59,071 nt of DNA from an uncultured bacterium. Its GTDB lineage: Bacteria > Verrucomicrobiota > Kiritimatiellia > RFP12 > UBA1067. This document shows positions 32,228-41,546 of the stretch, in pieces. The stretch is from positions 1 to 59,071 of the forward strand of contig CADCAK010000011.1 of the NCBI GenBank assembly GCA_902799385.1, given 5' to 3'. Numbering within the stretch: the stretch's first letter is position 1; every line of letters starts with the position of its first letter. The notes below the pieces were generated by a model, which was not told the origin of the DNA, ran no database searches, and worked only from the letters and a program-made list of their open reading frames with translations. The position numbers and the translations under genes were made by a program.

Positions 32228-32454
32228 CGAAATTGGTGGAGAAGGTGTAGCGCGTCGATTTGCCGCAGTCGATCTGCCTGCGGTGATAGGGTCGGATAGG
32301 GGCAGCAATTAGAGTCGATAAACCAGAAATCTGGCAAAATATGCCAAAAGCCAGGAAATATGGTCGGGTACGCGAAAGTGTGCAACCTTTTGCCGGGTTG
32401 CGTGTATACAGGGTGAAATCGCAAGTAGAATCTCGAAAAGAAAGAAGGTGGCCA

Positions 32455-33650
32455 ATGAGCGGAATTAATTCCATAGTGGGACTTAACAAGGTCGACTTGG
32501 ACTATCGTCCAGAAATCAAGAACCCCACGGCCATGAATGGCGCCGACAAAGTCCAGAATGGTGCCAACGACAACATCATCAACGCCAATGTCGAGTCGGT
32601 GCAGGATGAGATTCCGCCCGAGAAGGGCGAGTGCCGGCAGCACCTACCTGCTCACGACGAAAAGTCGTGAAGTATTCCGTCGGCAGCCACAACGGGCAGT
32701 TCGGCTTCTTCATGGAAATGGCGCCCGGTTTTTCCGGCGAGGAGTTCATAGACGCGGAGAAAAACAGCGCGGATTCGGTGTCGCCTGCGAACATCAAGAC
32801 GGAAATCGCCGACCCGGCGGAAAGGAATCGCGTCCTGGGGTGCATCGCCCAGAAGCTGAACCGGCTGCAGTGGCTCGACGTCATCACCGGGCAGGGCGAC
32901 CGCCACTGGAACAACTACTTCCTGAACATCGACAAGAATACCCATGAGGTGACGCTGAAGGCCATTGACAACGACGCGTCGTTCTCGAATGACCGCATCG
33001 GGGTGCAGAAGTTCAAGTTCTCCGTGAGCAAGAGCCGCAACTTCAAGAACGCAATGAAGAAAATCTGCCAGATAGTCCACGGCGAGAACCGCTGGAAGGC
33101 GGAGTACGGCAAGTGCATGAACTCCAAGGCTATCACGCGAGACCGGCGCACGGGCGTTATCACCGTTGACATGGCCAAGGTGGATAGATCAACCCGCGAA
33201 ATAGGCATTGCGCTCTCGGCGCTCGTCGGCTCGCAGACGATTGCACACCCCGACGCAATCGACAAGGCCTTCTACGACAAGCTCATGGAACTCGACAAAA
33301 AACCCGGTCTCAAGGAAGATTATCTCGCCACGGTCGCGCCGCGCCTTTCTGGCGAGGCGCTCAAGGCCGCGCGGTTGCGACTGGACGACGCAATAGAGTA
33401 CGCAAAGTATCTCAACGACAATGGCAGGGTCTTCGACGACACCGCCTGGCAGACGCCGGCCAAACTCAAGCACCTCACCGGGATCAAGGCCACGGTCACG
33501 GTCTATGCCTCCGACGGCGGCAGCGTCAAGCTGGACGAAAATACGCCGTACTTGGGCGATTACGTGCGCGACTTCCTGATCCGCGACTGCCCGTCCTACT
33601 ATAAGCGCGACTTTATGAACTACCTCTTCGTCGAAAAAGCCAAGGCGTAG
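32455..33650 (+). pseudogene. PI3K/HipA-fold kinase-like gene with frameshifts
   Basis: ATG 32455 follows AAGGTGG. The first ~60 codons are polar (MSGINSIVGLNKVDLDYRP). Near 32630 the reading jumps: a fragment SAGSTYLLTTK lies in a second frame and KVVKYSVGSHNGQFGFFME in a third, which then stays open to 33650. The long part has LQWLDVITGQGDRHWNNYF and IDNDASF, the catalytic loop and metal-binding D of PI3K/HipA-fold kinases. The polar head and kinase body recall secreted effectors, but no secretion signal is proven. Two frame changes imply decay, or one sequence error plus a lesion. A GTG at 32631 could still yield a 339-aa product. Confidence 0.6.
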
Positions 33651-33698
33651 GCAATGAAAATAGGCGGAGCGGAATTTGGGGACGGTGCGCCTAGGGGG

Positions 33699-33727
33699 TT
33701 GAGGGGTGCAGACCCTTATGGTATAAT
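33699..33727 (+). promoter_or_regulatory. promoter TTGAGG-17-TATAAT of the glycan locus
   Basis: -35 TTGAGG (33699-33704), 17-nt spacer, extended -10 TGGTATAAT (33722-33727 for the hexamer), ATG six nt later at 33734. The most complete promoter in the window. Confidence 0.7.
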
Positions 33728-33733
33728 TTCGGC

Positions 33734-35212
33734 ATGGAGAGTCTCGCCGCCTCGATTCCGGGCATAGGCCAATGTAATCCCGACCTTGACGCTTTCAAGG
33801 CCGATTGCGGGGATGTGTGCCTGGGAAGAGGCTCTCGCCGTGTATGTCTCCGGTCGCAGGACGCGTCGCTGTGCGTCAAGCGCTATAGGGACGACGGCGA
33901 TGTCGGCGATACGGTGCGCAAGGAGATAGCGCGCTGCAAGTTCGACCGCCGGCGCAACACATGCGCCCAGGAATACGACTACATCCGCTCGATTGAAACC
34001 AGGCTTCCTCCCGAGGTTTCCGCCGTGTTTCCTGAGACTATGGAGCTCAAGGAAGATCCCGTCCACGGCTGGTATCTCGTCGAGAGCCTTGTCCTTAACG
34101 GCGACGGATCGACACCAGAGAGGTTTTCGCGCACGTGTCGCGCGGCAAACGCCGAGATGCGCCGCCGACTTCTCGCGGCGTTCCGCAATCTCGCGCATGC
34201 CTTCGAGGCGGCGGCCGTCAGGTTCTACGATCCGCAGAACGTCCTCGTCCAGTGGGAGGGTAGGCCGTTCGAGGGCGATTTTCGCCTGAGGATCGTCGAT
34301 TTCGAGCCTGCGTCGAGGGCGTTTCTCCCGATAGACCTCGTCTGCCCCGCATTTCGCCGCATGAAGCTTCGCCGTCGCGTCAGGCGCTACCTGTGGCAGC
34401 ATGTGGCGGCGAAGTACAATCCCCTGCCGTGGCGCAAGCGCGCCGCATGGGACGCGCTTGTCAAGGAAGAGGGGGCGAAGATTGGGCTGACGGATTGCCG
34501 TGCCTTTCTTGAGAACAAGCTCGTAAACGACATTTTCTACGAAGGGCTCTTCAACGGGAGACCGTGCATTGTGAAGTGCTCGTCGCGCGCGCCCGAGTCG
34601 ATAGAGAACGAATACGCGCTCGCTTCTCGTCTCCACGCCCAGGATCCTGCGCACTTCCCGGCGGCTTTCGCCTGCCATCCCGGGCGCATGGCGTTCGTCG
34701 TGACCGAGAAGATTGAGGGTGGGAAGTCGCTTGAGGACGTCTCGGCAGACGGGTTTGGCGACGACATCGTGGCGATCGTCGACGCGCTCCACGCTGCCAA
34801 TGTCGTCCATCGCGACATCCTTCCGTCAAATTTCCTCATTGCGCCAGACGGGCATCTCAAGCTAATTGACTTTCAGTTCGCTGTCGACATGGCGACGAAG
34901 AAGGTAGATCCCTGGCTTCTGCGCCGTCCGACCTACCATTTTCTCGTCTTCGCCGCCGCGATAGATCCAAGGGGGGCGTGGTGGGACGACGCTGCGTTTG
35001 CCGATTTCCTTTTTCCCTTTCTGCGTGAACGCCTCCGTTCGCGCATTGGTCGCTTGCGCTTTGAGTTTCCGTTTTCTCCGCTCGTCCGTTTGCGACTGCG
35101 TTTGCTTGCGAACGGCATGAAGCTTCAGAGGCTGTTCACGCGCGACGGTTCGCGCAAACGGCAGTCCATAGACCGCAGATTGGAAAGGTTCTCATGGTTA
35201 AGCTCTTCGTAA
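33734..35212 (+). CDS. tandem kinase protein (YrbL-like plus eukaryotic-type kinase fold)
   Basis: 492 aa. The first half (~15-225) matches the YrbL/PhoP-regulatory-network kinase family: LGRGSRRVCL, LCVKRY with the ATP lysine, KFDRRRNTCAQEYDYI, and DPQNVLV...RIVDFEP as the catalytic/metal segment. The second half (~255-440) is another kinase: PCIVKCSS lysine, NEYALASRL, then VVHRDILPSNFLI and LKLIDFQF (HRD plus DFQ in place of DFG). The C-terminus is basic. Sitting first in a surface-glycan operon, one or both domains may phosphorylate LPS-core sugars, as WaaP-like kinases do; this is inference. It overlaps the next gene by 19 nt. The start is leaderless-type. Confidence 0.82.
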   Translation: MESLAASIPGIGQCNPDLDAFKADCGDVCLGRGSRRVCLRSQDASLCVKRYRDDGDVGDTVRKEIARCKFDRRRNTCAQEYDYIRSIETRLPPEVSAVFPETMELKEDPVHGWYLVESLVLNGDGSTPERFSRTCRAANAEMRRRLLAAFRNLAHAFEAAAVRFYDPQNVLVQWEGRPFEGDFRLRIVDFEPASRAFLPIDLVCPAFRRMKLRRRVRRYLWQHVAAKYNPLPWRKRAAWDALVKEEGAKIGLTDCRAFLENKLVNDIFYEGLFNGRPCIVKCSSRAPESIENEYALASRLHAQDPAHFPAAFACHPGRMAFVVTEKIEGGKSLEDVSADGFGDDIVAIVDALHAANVVHRDILPSNFLIAPDGHLKLIDFQFAVDMATKKVDPWLLRRPTYHFLVFAAAIDPRGAWWDDAAFADFLFPFLRERLRSRIGRLRFEFPFSPLVRLRLRLLANGMKLQRLFTRDGSRKRQSIDRRLERFSWLSSS

Positions 35213-37368
35213 AGATCGTCGTGCAGTTCTTTTTCTGGAGGCCGAAGAACTGGCGCAAGGGCTTCAAGGCGAAGCTCGAGTCCAGTCTCTACTCCATTGC
35301 GATCCGCCGCCGCGCCAAGTCGTGCGGAAGGGATCTTCTCGTTCTCGGCCCCGGCGTCAATGTCACCGGCAACACGACGATAGGCGACGGCGCCGGGTTC
35401 GGCAAGCGGGTCAAGATATTCGGCGACGGCCCCGTGTCGATCGGGCGCCGCGCCGTGCTTGCCGAGGACACGGTGGTATACACGCAGGTCCACGACTACG
35501 ACCATTCCGACGTTCTGCCGTTCGGATGGGGTTTTACGTATCCTGAGACGAGCATCGGCGACTACGCGTGGATCGGGATAAGGTGCATCGTGCTGCCAGG
35601 CGCCAGAATAGGCGAAGGGGCGATCGTTCAGGCGGGAAGCGTAGTGATGGGCGTCGTGCCGCCTTGCGCTATTGTCGCGGGCAATCCGGCGAAAGTAATC
35701 GGCTGGCGCGACATCGACCACTACAACAAGCTCAAGGTGGCGGCGGGGGAGAAGCCGGTTGAGCCCCCGGCAGGAGAGCTGAAAGTTGAAAGCGCAAAGT
35801 GCAAAGTTGAAAGTGCGAAGAGCGACCCTGGGGAATGGGGAACGGGGAACGTGGAATGGGGCGATGATCGCCTTACGGACGTCTTCTGCAGCGTGTTCTC
35901 CGTGACGCCGGAAGAGGCGCGCACCATGACCTACAAGGGGCATCCTGCGTGGGATTCCGCAGGGCAGATGGCGCTTGCCTCGGCGATCGAGCGCGAATTC
36001 GGACGTGCGCTCTCGCCTGCGGAAATCTACCGCCTGAGGTCCTATGCGGACGCAATGGACATTGTAAAGCCTCCACACCAGGCACCAAGCACCAAGCACC
36101 AGGCACCAGGCACGGTATTCAACCTCGATCGCGACGGAATCGCCGTAATAGACGACGGGCGTGAAGTGTCTTATCGCGAACTTGCCTCGCTTGCGTCACG
36201 TGCGGCGGAAGGCCTTGCCCCGCATACCGTCAAGATCGTGCGGAACAAGCAGGACTTGGGCACGGTCGCGCTATTTGTCGGATGCGTCAACAGTGGCGTC
36301 GTCCCGTTGATGCTTCCCGACAACATGGACCCCGGGCTTTTCGAGCGGCTCCGCTCCACATACGAAGGAAAGCCGACCGACCCGGGGCTCGCCCTCCTGC
36401 TCACCACAAGCGGGTCGACGGGGAGCCCCAAGCTCGTCCGCATAGGCCGTGCCGCCCTCGCGGCCGACAACAAGATGAGCGAAGTGCTTTTCGAGCTCGA
36501 CTCTTCGACTCGCATGACGATGATACTTCCGATATGCTATGCGTGGGGGCTTTCCGTTGTGTGCTCGGTCATCGAGGCGGGCGGCACGCTCGTCATGACG
36601 CGCAAGACGGTGATGGACCCCGAGCTTGCGGACATCATGCGCGGCGCGCGCGCGACGCATCTCGCAGGCGTCCCCTACATGTACGAGGCGCTCGACAGGT
36701 TCCGCTTCTTCGAGGGTGATTTCCCGTCGCTTCGCGCATTGCTCGTCTCCGGCGGCGCCCTTGCGCCGGCCTTGCGCCGCAAGTATGCGGAATTTGCGAA
36801 GGGGCGCGGGATTGCCTTCTTCGAGGGATACGGGCAGACCGAGACGACGGGAGTGATGACGACGATTCGGACGGATGTGCATCTCGACCTGATTGGCTCG
36901 ATAGGCAAGTCCGAGAACGGCGGCAGGTTCCGCATCGAGGACGGCGAACTCGTCTACGAGGGGCCGATTGTCGCGATGGGGTACGCCGTGTGCGCGGAAG
37001 ACCTCATGAAGGGCGACGAGTGGAAGGGCGTCAGGCGGACAGGCGACATGGCGAAGATCGACGCAGGCGGCTATGTCACGCTCACAGGACGCGCGTCGCG
37101 CTTCCTCAAGATATTCGGCAACCGCGTCTCGCTTGAGGAGGTCGAGAATCTCGTGAAGGACGGCTTCGCGGGTGCGGGATGCGCGGCGACAGGCGCCGAC
37201 AACGACTTGCACGTATTCGTCTGCGGCGTTCCCGCCGCAGACGTCGAGAAGTTCCTCGTCGCGAAGCTCCACTTTAACGCGACGGTGGTAAAGGTGCACG
37301 TCCTTGATTCGATTCCGCTCAACGCGAACGGGAAGACCGACTATCCGAAGCTGAAGGGGATGTGCTAA
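35194..37368 (+). CDS. fusion of hexapeptide acyltransferase, acyl carrier domain and acyl-CoA/AMP ligase
   Basis: 724 aa. Residues ~1-185: left-handed beta-helix acyltransferase (SIGDYAWIGIRCIVLPGARI, then IVAGNPAKVIGW). Residues ~225-290: carrier protein domain with WDSAGQM, Ser255 being the likely phosphopantetheine site. Residues ~310-724: ANL ligase with LLTTSGSTGSPKLV, GYGQTETTG, RRTGDMA and the C-terminal lysine in NANGKTDYP. A single chain could activate an acid, load it on its own carrier and pass it to a sugar. Both linkers consist of dispersed repeats (35781-35862 and 36074-36113). It overlaps both neighbours. Confidence 0.85.
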   Translation: MVKLFVKIVVQFFFWRPKNWRKGFKAKLESSLYSIAIRRRAKSCGRDLLVLGPGVNVTGNTTIGDGAGFGKRVKIFGDGPVSIGRRAVLAEDTVVYTQVHDYDHSDVLPFGWGFTYPETSIGDYAWIGIRCIVLPGARIGEGAIVQAGSVVMGVVPPCAIVAGNPAKVIGWRDIDHYNKLKVAAGEKPVEPPAGELKVESAKCKVESAKSDPGEWGTGNVEWGDDRLTDVFCSVFSVTPEEARTMTYKGHPAWDSAGQMALASAIEREFGRALSPAEIYRLRSYADAMDIVKPPHQAPSTKHQAPGTVFNLDRDGIAVIDDGREVSYRELASLASRAAEGLAPHTVKIVRNKQDLGTVALFVGCVNSGVVPLMLPDNMDPGLFERLRSTYEGKPTDPGLALLLTTSGSTGSPKLVRIGRAALAADNKMSEVLFELDSSTRMTMILPICYAWGLSVVCSVIEAGGTLVMTRKTVMDPELADIMRGARATHLAGVPYMYEALDRFRFFEGDFPSLRALLVSGGALAPALRRKYAEFAKGRGIAFFEGYGQTETTGVMTTIRTDVHLDLIGSIGKSENGGRFRIEDGELVYEGPIVAMGYAVCAEDLMKGDEWKGVRRTGDMAKIDAGGYVTLTGRASRFLKIFGNRVSLEEVENLVKDGFAGAGCAATGADNDLHVFVCGVPAADVEKFLVAKLHFNATVVKVHVLDSIPLNANGKTDYPKLKGMC
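35781..35862 (+). repeat. AAAGTTGAAAG and TGGGGAACGG repeats forming an inter-domain linker
   Basis: The first ~40 bp are GAAAGTTGAAAGCGCAAAG-type units and the next ~34 bp are GGGGAATGGGGAACGG-type units. Together they code for the linker between the acyltransferase and carrier domains. Confidence 0.8.
36074..36113 (+). repeat. GGCACCA heptamer array forming the second linker
   Basis: Five to six tandem GCACCAG/GCACCAA units between the carrier and ligase domains, identical in style to the array in nspC at 14832. Confidence 0.8.
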
Positions 37369-38825
37369 TGACTACGCCTTCACCGAGAGATGCCGGGTTG
37401 AGCTGCGTCTACGACCTTGCACTTCCGATGGGCGCCGTGGAGATGGCGGTCAATGCGCTCAACGCTTACGGAATCCGCCACGGCGTCTCGGCTTCGGTTG
37501 TCGGCGCGTCGCAGGATGTCCTAGCCGTCCATGTCGTTCCGCCGGGGGGCGCTGTTCCGTCGGACGACAATCTGAAGGGCACTATTGCGGCGCTTTCTGC
37601 CCGCTATCCCGGTGTCAGGTTCGAGCTTGCGCTTGTCGTTTCCAGGCAGGGCGTCCCTATGCGGACCTGGAGCCGTGTCGCGCCTGGCATCGCACGTGTT
37701 GAAACGGACTTCCATGTCAAGGAGACGATGCCGGGAGGGGGGCTCTTCGGGCACGATCCACGTAATCTCGCGGCGGTGTTTGCAGGGCTTCGCACACGCA
37801 AGGGGCCTTCTGGCGTAGGTGGCGAGGACATGGAGAAACTGCTTGGCAAGTCTGTTTCTGGCGGCTGGCACCGCAAGGGGAATATACGCCTTTGGGGGAA
37901 TGTCCGATTGCTTCGCTTCAAGGTGCGGAAAGGCGCCGCTAAGGACGCACCGCTTCATCAGAGCGAGACTTTGCTGAAGGCGATGCGCTTTGGCGGTACG
38001 GTCTGGATGCTGGTTAGGCAGAAGGGCGCACTGGATGTCTCGCAGATGCCCGGCAAAAGTCAGTCGAATACGCTGGAGCACGCGCGATGGGCGCTCCAGC
38101 GTTTGCTCCATCCTGTTGCGCTTTTCTTCTGGGGGCTTGCGGTCAGGAAGCGCAAGTTCTCCCATTTCCTCCTGCTTGGCTACAACTGCGAAATCGCGTA
38201 TCGCTTTCTAATGGCCAACGGCTTTCTTGACTCGTCGCTCTTCGCGTGGGCGGGCTGTTGGGGGCCGGACATAATGGTGGACGCCCTTGGGCGACTTGGT
38301 GACATCGGCACGGGCAGTCTTGCGTTCGCCGGTGCTACGGACATCTTCATAGACGTCGATACGGGCGTGATGATGCATTCACGTCTTAAGGTAGACCCCG
38401 CCTCTCCAACGGGAACAGACGATGTCGAGGCGGCGAAGGCCGAGCTGCGCTCACGCGTGGCGCACCTGAGGGAGAAATTCCTTCTTCAGCTTCGAGATGA
38501 CGAGCCGACACTAGCGGTACTCAAGATCAGCCCGTCGGAGCGAATCGTAGGCGATGAGTTTGCGCGCGCTATCGTCGAAAAGTTGAAGGGGATGGGCGGA
38601 CGGAACTTCCGCCTGCTCGTAGTCTGCCAGAAAGCGGACGCTACGTTCTTTCCGAAGGAGCACCCCGACTACGAGCTGCGCATGGTTGCCGCGTACAATC
38701 CCGACTGGCATGCAGCTTCGGAGCTCTTTGGTGACCGCCTCGGTTGGATGAAGATCTGGCGCGAGTTTGCGCCGCTTAGGAAACTTGTCCAGCACAAGAC
38801 GTACAAGTTCGAGAAGGGGCATTGA
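37368..38825 (+). CDS. DUF1796-type protein with extra N-terminal domain
   Basis: Residues ~1-150 form a domain I do not recognise (around LAVHVVPPGGAVPSDDNL, faintly like the small C-terminal domain of ANL ligases). Residues ~165-210 hold the phrase KGNIRLWGNVRLLRFKVRKG. Residues ~265-480 match DUF1796 (putative papain-like fold): HFLLLGYNCEIAYRFLMANG with a candidate nucleophile cysteine, and a C-terminal LLVVCQKAD, YNPDWHAASELFGDRLGW, IWREFAP. It is paralogous to the genes at 40501 and 46343. The start overlaps the upstream stop (TAATG), pointing to coupling with the ligase fusion. Confidence 0.75.
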   Translation: MTTPSPRDAGLSCVYDLALPMGAVEMAVNALNAYGIRHGVSASVVGASQDVLAVHVVPPGGAVPSDDNLKGTIAALSARYPGVRFELALVVSRQGVPMRTWSRVAPGIARVETDFHVKETMPGGGLFGHDPRNLAAVFAGLRTRKGPSGVGGEDMEKLLGKSVSGGWHRKGNIRLWGNVRLLRFKVRKGAAKDAPLHQSETLLKAMRFGGTVWMLVRQKGALDVSQMPGKSQSNTLEHARWALQRLLHPVALFFWGLAVRKRKFSHFLLLGYNCEIAYRFLMANGFLDSSLFAWAGCWGPDIMVDALGRLGDIGTGSLAFAGATDIFIDVDTGVMMHSRLKVDPASPTGTDDVEAAKAELRSRVAHLREKFLLQLRDDEPTLAVLKISPSERIVGDEFARAIVEKLKGMGGRNFRLLVVCQKADATFFPKEHPDYELRMVAAYNPDWHAASELFGDRLGWMKIWREFAPLRKLVQHKTYKFEKGH

Positions 38826-39622
38826 TGATACCGAAGACGATACACTACGTCTGGGTAGGCAATGCGCCGAAGCCGCGGCAGGTCCTCGACTGCATTGAGA
38901 GCTGGCATCGTTTCTGCCCCGGCTGGGAGATTCGCGAATGGGGCAACGACTTCGTCTCGACTGTCGACAACCGCTATGTTCGCGAGGCCCTTGCACACCG
39001 CAAGTGGGCTTTTGTGGCAGACTGGGTGCGGCTTTACGCCCTCGTGCATCACGGCGGGTTCTACCTCGACACGGACATGGAGATGGAGAAGCCGTTCGAC
39101 GACTTCCTCGGCGAGAAGTTCGTCATCAGCTGGGAGCGGATGAACGGACGCACCAACTTCAACTGCGGCGTGATTGGCTGCGAGCCGGGGAACGAGGTCG
39201 CGACGGGCCTTCTCGCCCTCTACGACGACTTGCCGTTCGTGAGGCCCGACGGAGAGCTTGACCAGACGCCGAACACCGTGCGGTTCCTCGACCACTTCGC
39301 GACAGCATGGAATGTGCATCCGTCGGCCAACGGAATGGACACCGTCCGCTTCGGTGACGGCGGGGTCGTCTACCCGTGGACGTACTTCCTGCCCGGCGGC
39401 GGTTACACGCGCCATCTCTACGAAGCGTCCTGGCTCGACCCGTGGCTTCGCAAGGTGTGGCTAAGGGCGGGGAAGTACAAGCTTGTCCGCTTCAAGCGCC
39501 GCAAGGAGGCGTCTGCGTCCGCTCCGGTCGTGTTGATGGATTGCGAGCGTCGCGTCGTGTCGCTCCCTGTTGGAAGCCGCAAGCGCGTCGTACTTGTAAG
39601 GACGGAGGTGCCGCATGGCTGA
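38825..39622 (+). CDS. GT32-type glycosyltransferase
   Basis: Capsular-polysaccharide/mannosyl-type GT-A enzyme: IPKTIHYVWVGNAP at the N-terminus, WAFVADWVRLYALVHHGGFYLD around residue 65 and the metal-binding DxD in YLDTDMEMEKP near 80. About 265 aa, normal for the family. ATG 38825 overlaps the previous stop by one base (TGATG). It overlaps the next gene by 8 nt. Sugar specificity cannot be told. Confidence 0.9.
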   Translation: MIPKTIHYVWVGNAPKPRQVLDCIESWHRFCPGWEIREWGNDFVSTVDNRYVREALAHRKWAFVADWVRLYALVHHGGFYLDTDMEMEKPFDDFLGEKFVISWERMNGRTNFNCGVIGCEPGNEVATGLLALYDDLPFVRPDGELDQTPNTVRFLDHFATAWNVHPSANGMDTVRFGDGGVVYPWTYFLPGGGYTRHLYEASWLDPWLRKVWLRAGKYKLVRFKRRKEASASAPVVLMDCERRVVSLPVGSRKRVVLVRTEVPHG

Positions 39623-40499
39623 CGGAAACGGCTGTTCGGGCTGCGTATTCGTCACTGTCGTTCGCGACCACGCCATGTATGGCCGGCTCGTGAAGGGCAA
39701 CCCCAACAATGCAGGCGGCGAGTTCGTCGCGTTCGACAACCTTGCGGAAAACCTTTCTGTCACGGCGCGGTACAACTCTTTCCTGGACTCGTGGGACTAT
39801 TCGCGCGAGGCGTGGTTTGTATTCGTGCACGAGGACTACGAGTTCCTGGAGCCGGTCGGGCCGCTTCTTGCAAAGTCGGACCGCAAAAGCATATACGGCA
39901 CTTGCGGAGCGCGTTCGACGCGTCCAGGCGATGACATCGTGTGGGCACTCAACTCAAACCGAGACGGGACAGACCTGGGACTGTATGGCCGTCCTTTCTG
40001 CGGGCAGCCGACTGTCTTGACGTCAGACTGCAACTGCCTTATGGTCCATTCGACCCTTGTCCGCGAGTACGGTCTTCGGTTCGACGAGAAGCTGACGTTC
40101 GACCTATATGCGGAAGACTTCGAGATTGGGGCGTTCGAGCGGTTCGGGATTCCGACGAAGATACTCGGCGTAGCGAACCACCACTATTCGTTCGGCAACA
40201 TCGCGCCGCGCTTCTTTGTCCAGCGGCGGTATCTGATGAACAAGTACAGGGATGCGAGCCGCGCCTACGGCACGACTACGAAGCAGATCATCGGCCCCAT
40301 GTCGCTTGTCCTTGCGGCGAAGACGGCGAACCGCCGTCGGCGTCGCCTTGGCTGGCTCAGGCGGATGGGCCGGTTCTTCTGGTACCGCAAGTATTCCCGC
40401 GACGGATTTGCACGAGTGCGGATTTTCGGGTTTCGCATCAAGTTCCGGGCGGCTGGAAAATACGCTGGATACATGGGTTTCGAAAACGGGAGGAGATGA
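39615..40499 (+). CDS. putative GT-A glycosyltransferase
   Basis: 294 aa. The start (CVFVTVVRDHAMYGRLV), the acidic FVFVHEDYEFLEP near residue 75 (DxD-like) and LYAEDFEIGAFERFGIP near 165 fit a GT2-like nucleotide-sugar transferase; family placement is less certain than for its neighbours. The C-terminus is Arg-rich (NRRRRRLGWLRRMGRFFW), suggesting a peripheral membrane attachment. GGACGGAGG lies ahead of the ATG. Part of a run of co-directional overlapping genes. Confidence 0.7.
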   Translation: MADGNGCSGCVFVTVVRDHAMYGRLVKGNPNNAGGEFVAFDNLAENLSVTARYNSFLDSWDYSREAWFVFVHEDYEFLEPVGPLLAKSDRKSIYGTCGARSTRPGDDIVWALNSNRDGTDLGLYGRPFCGQPTVLTSDCNCLMVHSTLVREYGLRFDEKLTFDLYAEDFEIGAFERFGIPTKILGVANHHYSFGNIAPRFFVQRRYLMNKYRDASRAYGTTTKQIIGPMSLVLAAKTANRRRRRLGWLRRMGRFFWYRKYSRDGFARVRIFGFRIKFRAAGKYAGYMGFENGRR

Positions 40500-40500
40500 T

Positions 40501-41526
40501 ATGGACGAAAAGGCCGACGAGGGACGCAAGTCCAGGGAGATCCAGGAATGGAACACCATCGTGTCCGGCGCGGAATGCTTTCGCAAGGGCAACACACGGC
40601 TTTTCGGAAGCATCCGGCTGATTAGATTCAAGACCGGGAAGGGTAACTGGACGGAACTTCCATTCCACAAAAGCGAGACGCCGATATGGAAATTCCGCCT
40701 TCGTCGCACCATATGGGCTGTTGTGCGCCAGAACGGAGAGCTTGATCCGCGCCAGGTGCCGCTTGCCAGCGAGCGGAACATCTTTGTGCGCGCCAAGCTC
40801 GCGCTCAGGCGCATTGTCCAGGCGCCTTGCCTGTTCGTCGCCGGGCTTTTCCTGAAACGCCGCAAATACGGGCACTTTCTGCTGCTTGGCTGGAATTGCG
40901 AGGTAGCGTATCGATTCCTGAAGACCAACGGGTTCCTCGACTCCACCTTCTTCGCGTGGGCGGGCGGCCTTGACTGCGACGGGATGCTCAACGGCCTGCG
41001 CCACTTTGACGAGCTTTTTACGGGCGAGCTGGCTTTTGCGCCCGGTAGCCAGGGCATCTTCCAGGACGTCGCCACTGGCGTTAGGATGCATGCTCGCTAT
41101 GCTCCGTCGGCCGACGGCACGCCGCCGGACTTCGAGGCCCTGAAATCCGAACTCCGCTCGCGCGCCGCGCATCTGAGGGAGAAGTTCTACCGACAGCTTC
41201 GCGACGACGAGCCGACGCTGGCCGTGGTCAAGATGCGCCAGGAGGACTGCCCGAGGGGAGACTACCACGCCCGTCGCTTCATGGAGCGTCTCCGCGAGAT
41301 GGGAGGGCGCAACCTTCAGCTGCTCGTGATATGCCAGAAGGCCGATGCCGTTCATTTTCCCGCAGAGCACCCCGATTACTTCCTGCGCACGGTATCCCGC
41401 TACAACCCCGACTGGCAGGTCGCCACCGAACAGATAGGCGATCGGTTCGGCTGGACTATGATCTGGAAGGAGTTCGCCCCGCTGCATGTCATGAAGCAGA
41501 GCAAGAAATACAAGTTCGACAGGTAG
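40501..41526 (+). CDS. DUF1796-type protein
   Basis: 341 aa, a paralogue of the gene at 37368 without its N-terminal domain: KGNTRLFGSIRLIRFKTGKG, HFLLLGWNCEVAYRFLKTNGFLDS (candidate Cys), AAHLREKFYRQLRDDEPTLAVVK, LLVICQKAD and YNPDWQVATEQIGDRFGW. DUF1796 is annotated as putative papain-like, but its chemistry is unproven; presence only in glycan loci here suggests a transferase or hydrolase acting on the polymer or its acyl groups. GGGAGGAG lies just before the ATG. Confidence 0.78.
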   Translation: MDEKADEGRKSREIQEWNTIVSGAECFRKGNTRLFGSIRLIRFKTGKGNWTELPFHKSETPIWKFRLRRTIWAVVRQNGELDPRQVPLASERNIFVRAKLALRRIVQAPCLFVAGLFLKRRKYGHFLLLGWNCEVAYRFLKTNGFLDSTFFAWAGGLDCDGMLNGLRHFDELFTGELAFAPGSQGIFQDVATGVRMHARYAPSADGTPPDFEALKSELRSRAAHLREKFYRQLRDDEPTLAVVKMRQEDCPRGDYHARRFMERLREMGGRNLQLLVICQKADAVHFPAEHPDYFLRTVSRYNPDWQVATEQIGDRFGWTMIWKEFAPLHVMKQSKKYKFDR

Positions 41527-41546
41527 GGGGGTAGGAGGTATAGAAG

